Below are positions 63,812-64,000 of a stretch of DNA of 64,000 nt, piece by piece. Source of the DNA: Fimenecus sp052169395 (GTDB lineage: Bacteria > Bacillota > Clostridia > Oscillospirales > Acutalibacteraceae); assembly GCA_052169395.1 (NCBI GenBank), contig JBQNCN010000001.1, positions 602,819 through 666,818 on the forward strand, given 5' to 3'. The notes below the pieces were generated by a model. That model was not told where the DNA came from, did not search any database, and worked only from the letters and a program-made list of their open reading frames with translations. Positions within the stretch are counted from its first letter, which is position 1, and each line of letters begins with the position of its first letter. The translations under genes were made by a program, and so were the position numbers.

Positions 63812-64000
63812 GCGAATACCCTCCTTTACTTCTGTGATAGTTATAATCCCAATATCTCTTATTTCCTCCCTTTATCGCTTTTGAAATGCTATCCTCTAAA
63901 TATTTCATATATCCTTTTTCCGTTCTTCTTTTACTTCGATCTCCCATGCGATTAAGTGCAGATTTCAAAAATAATTCTTTCATCATTTCTGCATTTCCAT
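63804..64000 (-). CDS. C-terminal end of an uncharacterised element protein (partial)
   Basis: A frame open to the window edge, about 65 residues, basic (SALNRMGDRSKRRTEKGYMKYLEDS), ending in KGGYSLE. It overlaps the VapE-like start by 8 bases, so it is the preceding gene of the same replication module. I do not recognise its family. The start is outside the window or at an internal ATG (63986). Confidence 0.4.
   Translation of the reverse strand, partial: GNAEMMKELFLKSALNRMGDRSKRRTEKGYMKYLEDSISKAIKGGNKRYWDYNYHRSKGGYSLE

Overview
The window is AT-rich DNA of a low-GC Bacillota, most likely class Clostridia. Supporting features are the strong GGAGG-type ribosome sites, a class III fructose-1,6-bisphosphatase, the efp / CD1247-type zinc-ribbon pair, an FtsEX-PcsB-type operon, a TPP riboswitch in front of an ECF-type S component, and oligopeptide ABC genes. 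No rRNA and no CRISPR array were seen. One tRNA gene, probably tRNA-Val(CAC), lies at 26562-26638.

Core regions. 1-6414: the start of a membrane-anchored protein, a two-component pair, ilvN, galM, a PC4-like ssDNA-binding protein and folC. 18886-57965: rlmD-type RNA methylase, oppBCDF-oppA, a rhodanese lipoprotein with a small GNAT-like protein, pnp, rpsO, a zinc-ribbon protein with efp, hisS-aspS, thiT with its riboswitch, an antimicrobial-peptide-type ABC pair, an asparagine synthetase-like protein lacking its glutaminase cysteine, ftsE-ftsX-M23 peptidase, a PucR-type regulator, an MFS carrier with a very long charged tail, a heterodimeric ABC exporter, a DUF2156/GNAT pair, a GH18-like protein, a CDF metal exporter and fbp.

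Accessory island 1 (about 7421-18885) lies between a HAD phosphatase gene and rlmD. It carries an intact Lsa-like ABC-F antibiotic-resistance gene beside a broken GyrI-like fragment, remnants of a conjugative element, a run of broken genes (HhH-glycosylase-like, NUDIX, ASCH/EVE-like), an intact SfsA-like gene, and an apparently intact restriction-modification locus. In that locus two tandem genes look like diverged copies of one another. The downstream copy keeps an HNH-like Cys/His centre and the upstream copy has lost it. They converge on a 905-residue beta-type DNA methyltransferase that is preceded by an unannotated 46-codon gene. This is the best candidate here for an undescribed system: a heteromeric Type II nuclease with one active and one dead HNH subunit.

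Accessory island 2 (about 58250-64000, runs off the window) is a decayed mobilizable element. It holds a VapE-like helicase gene with a nonsense codon, mobC preceded by a possible oriT, an XRE repressor fused in frame to the C-terminal part of a Type I restriction HsdR subunit under a palindromic operator, an AIPR (abortive infection) gene split by a one-base frameshift, and the LPKTG tail of a lost surface protein. Decay is concentrated in the two islands, while core genes are open. Start positions were adjusted from ribosome-site spacing. Family names rest on recognised motifs only, because no database search was possible.
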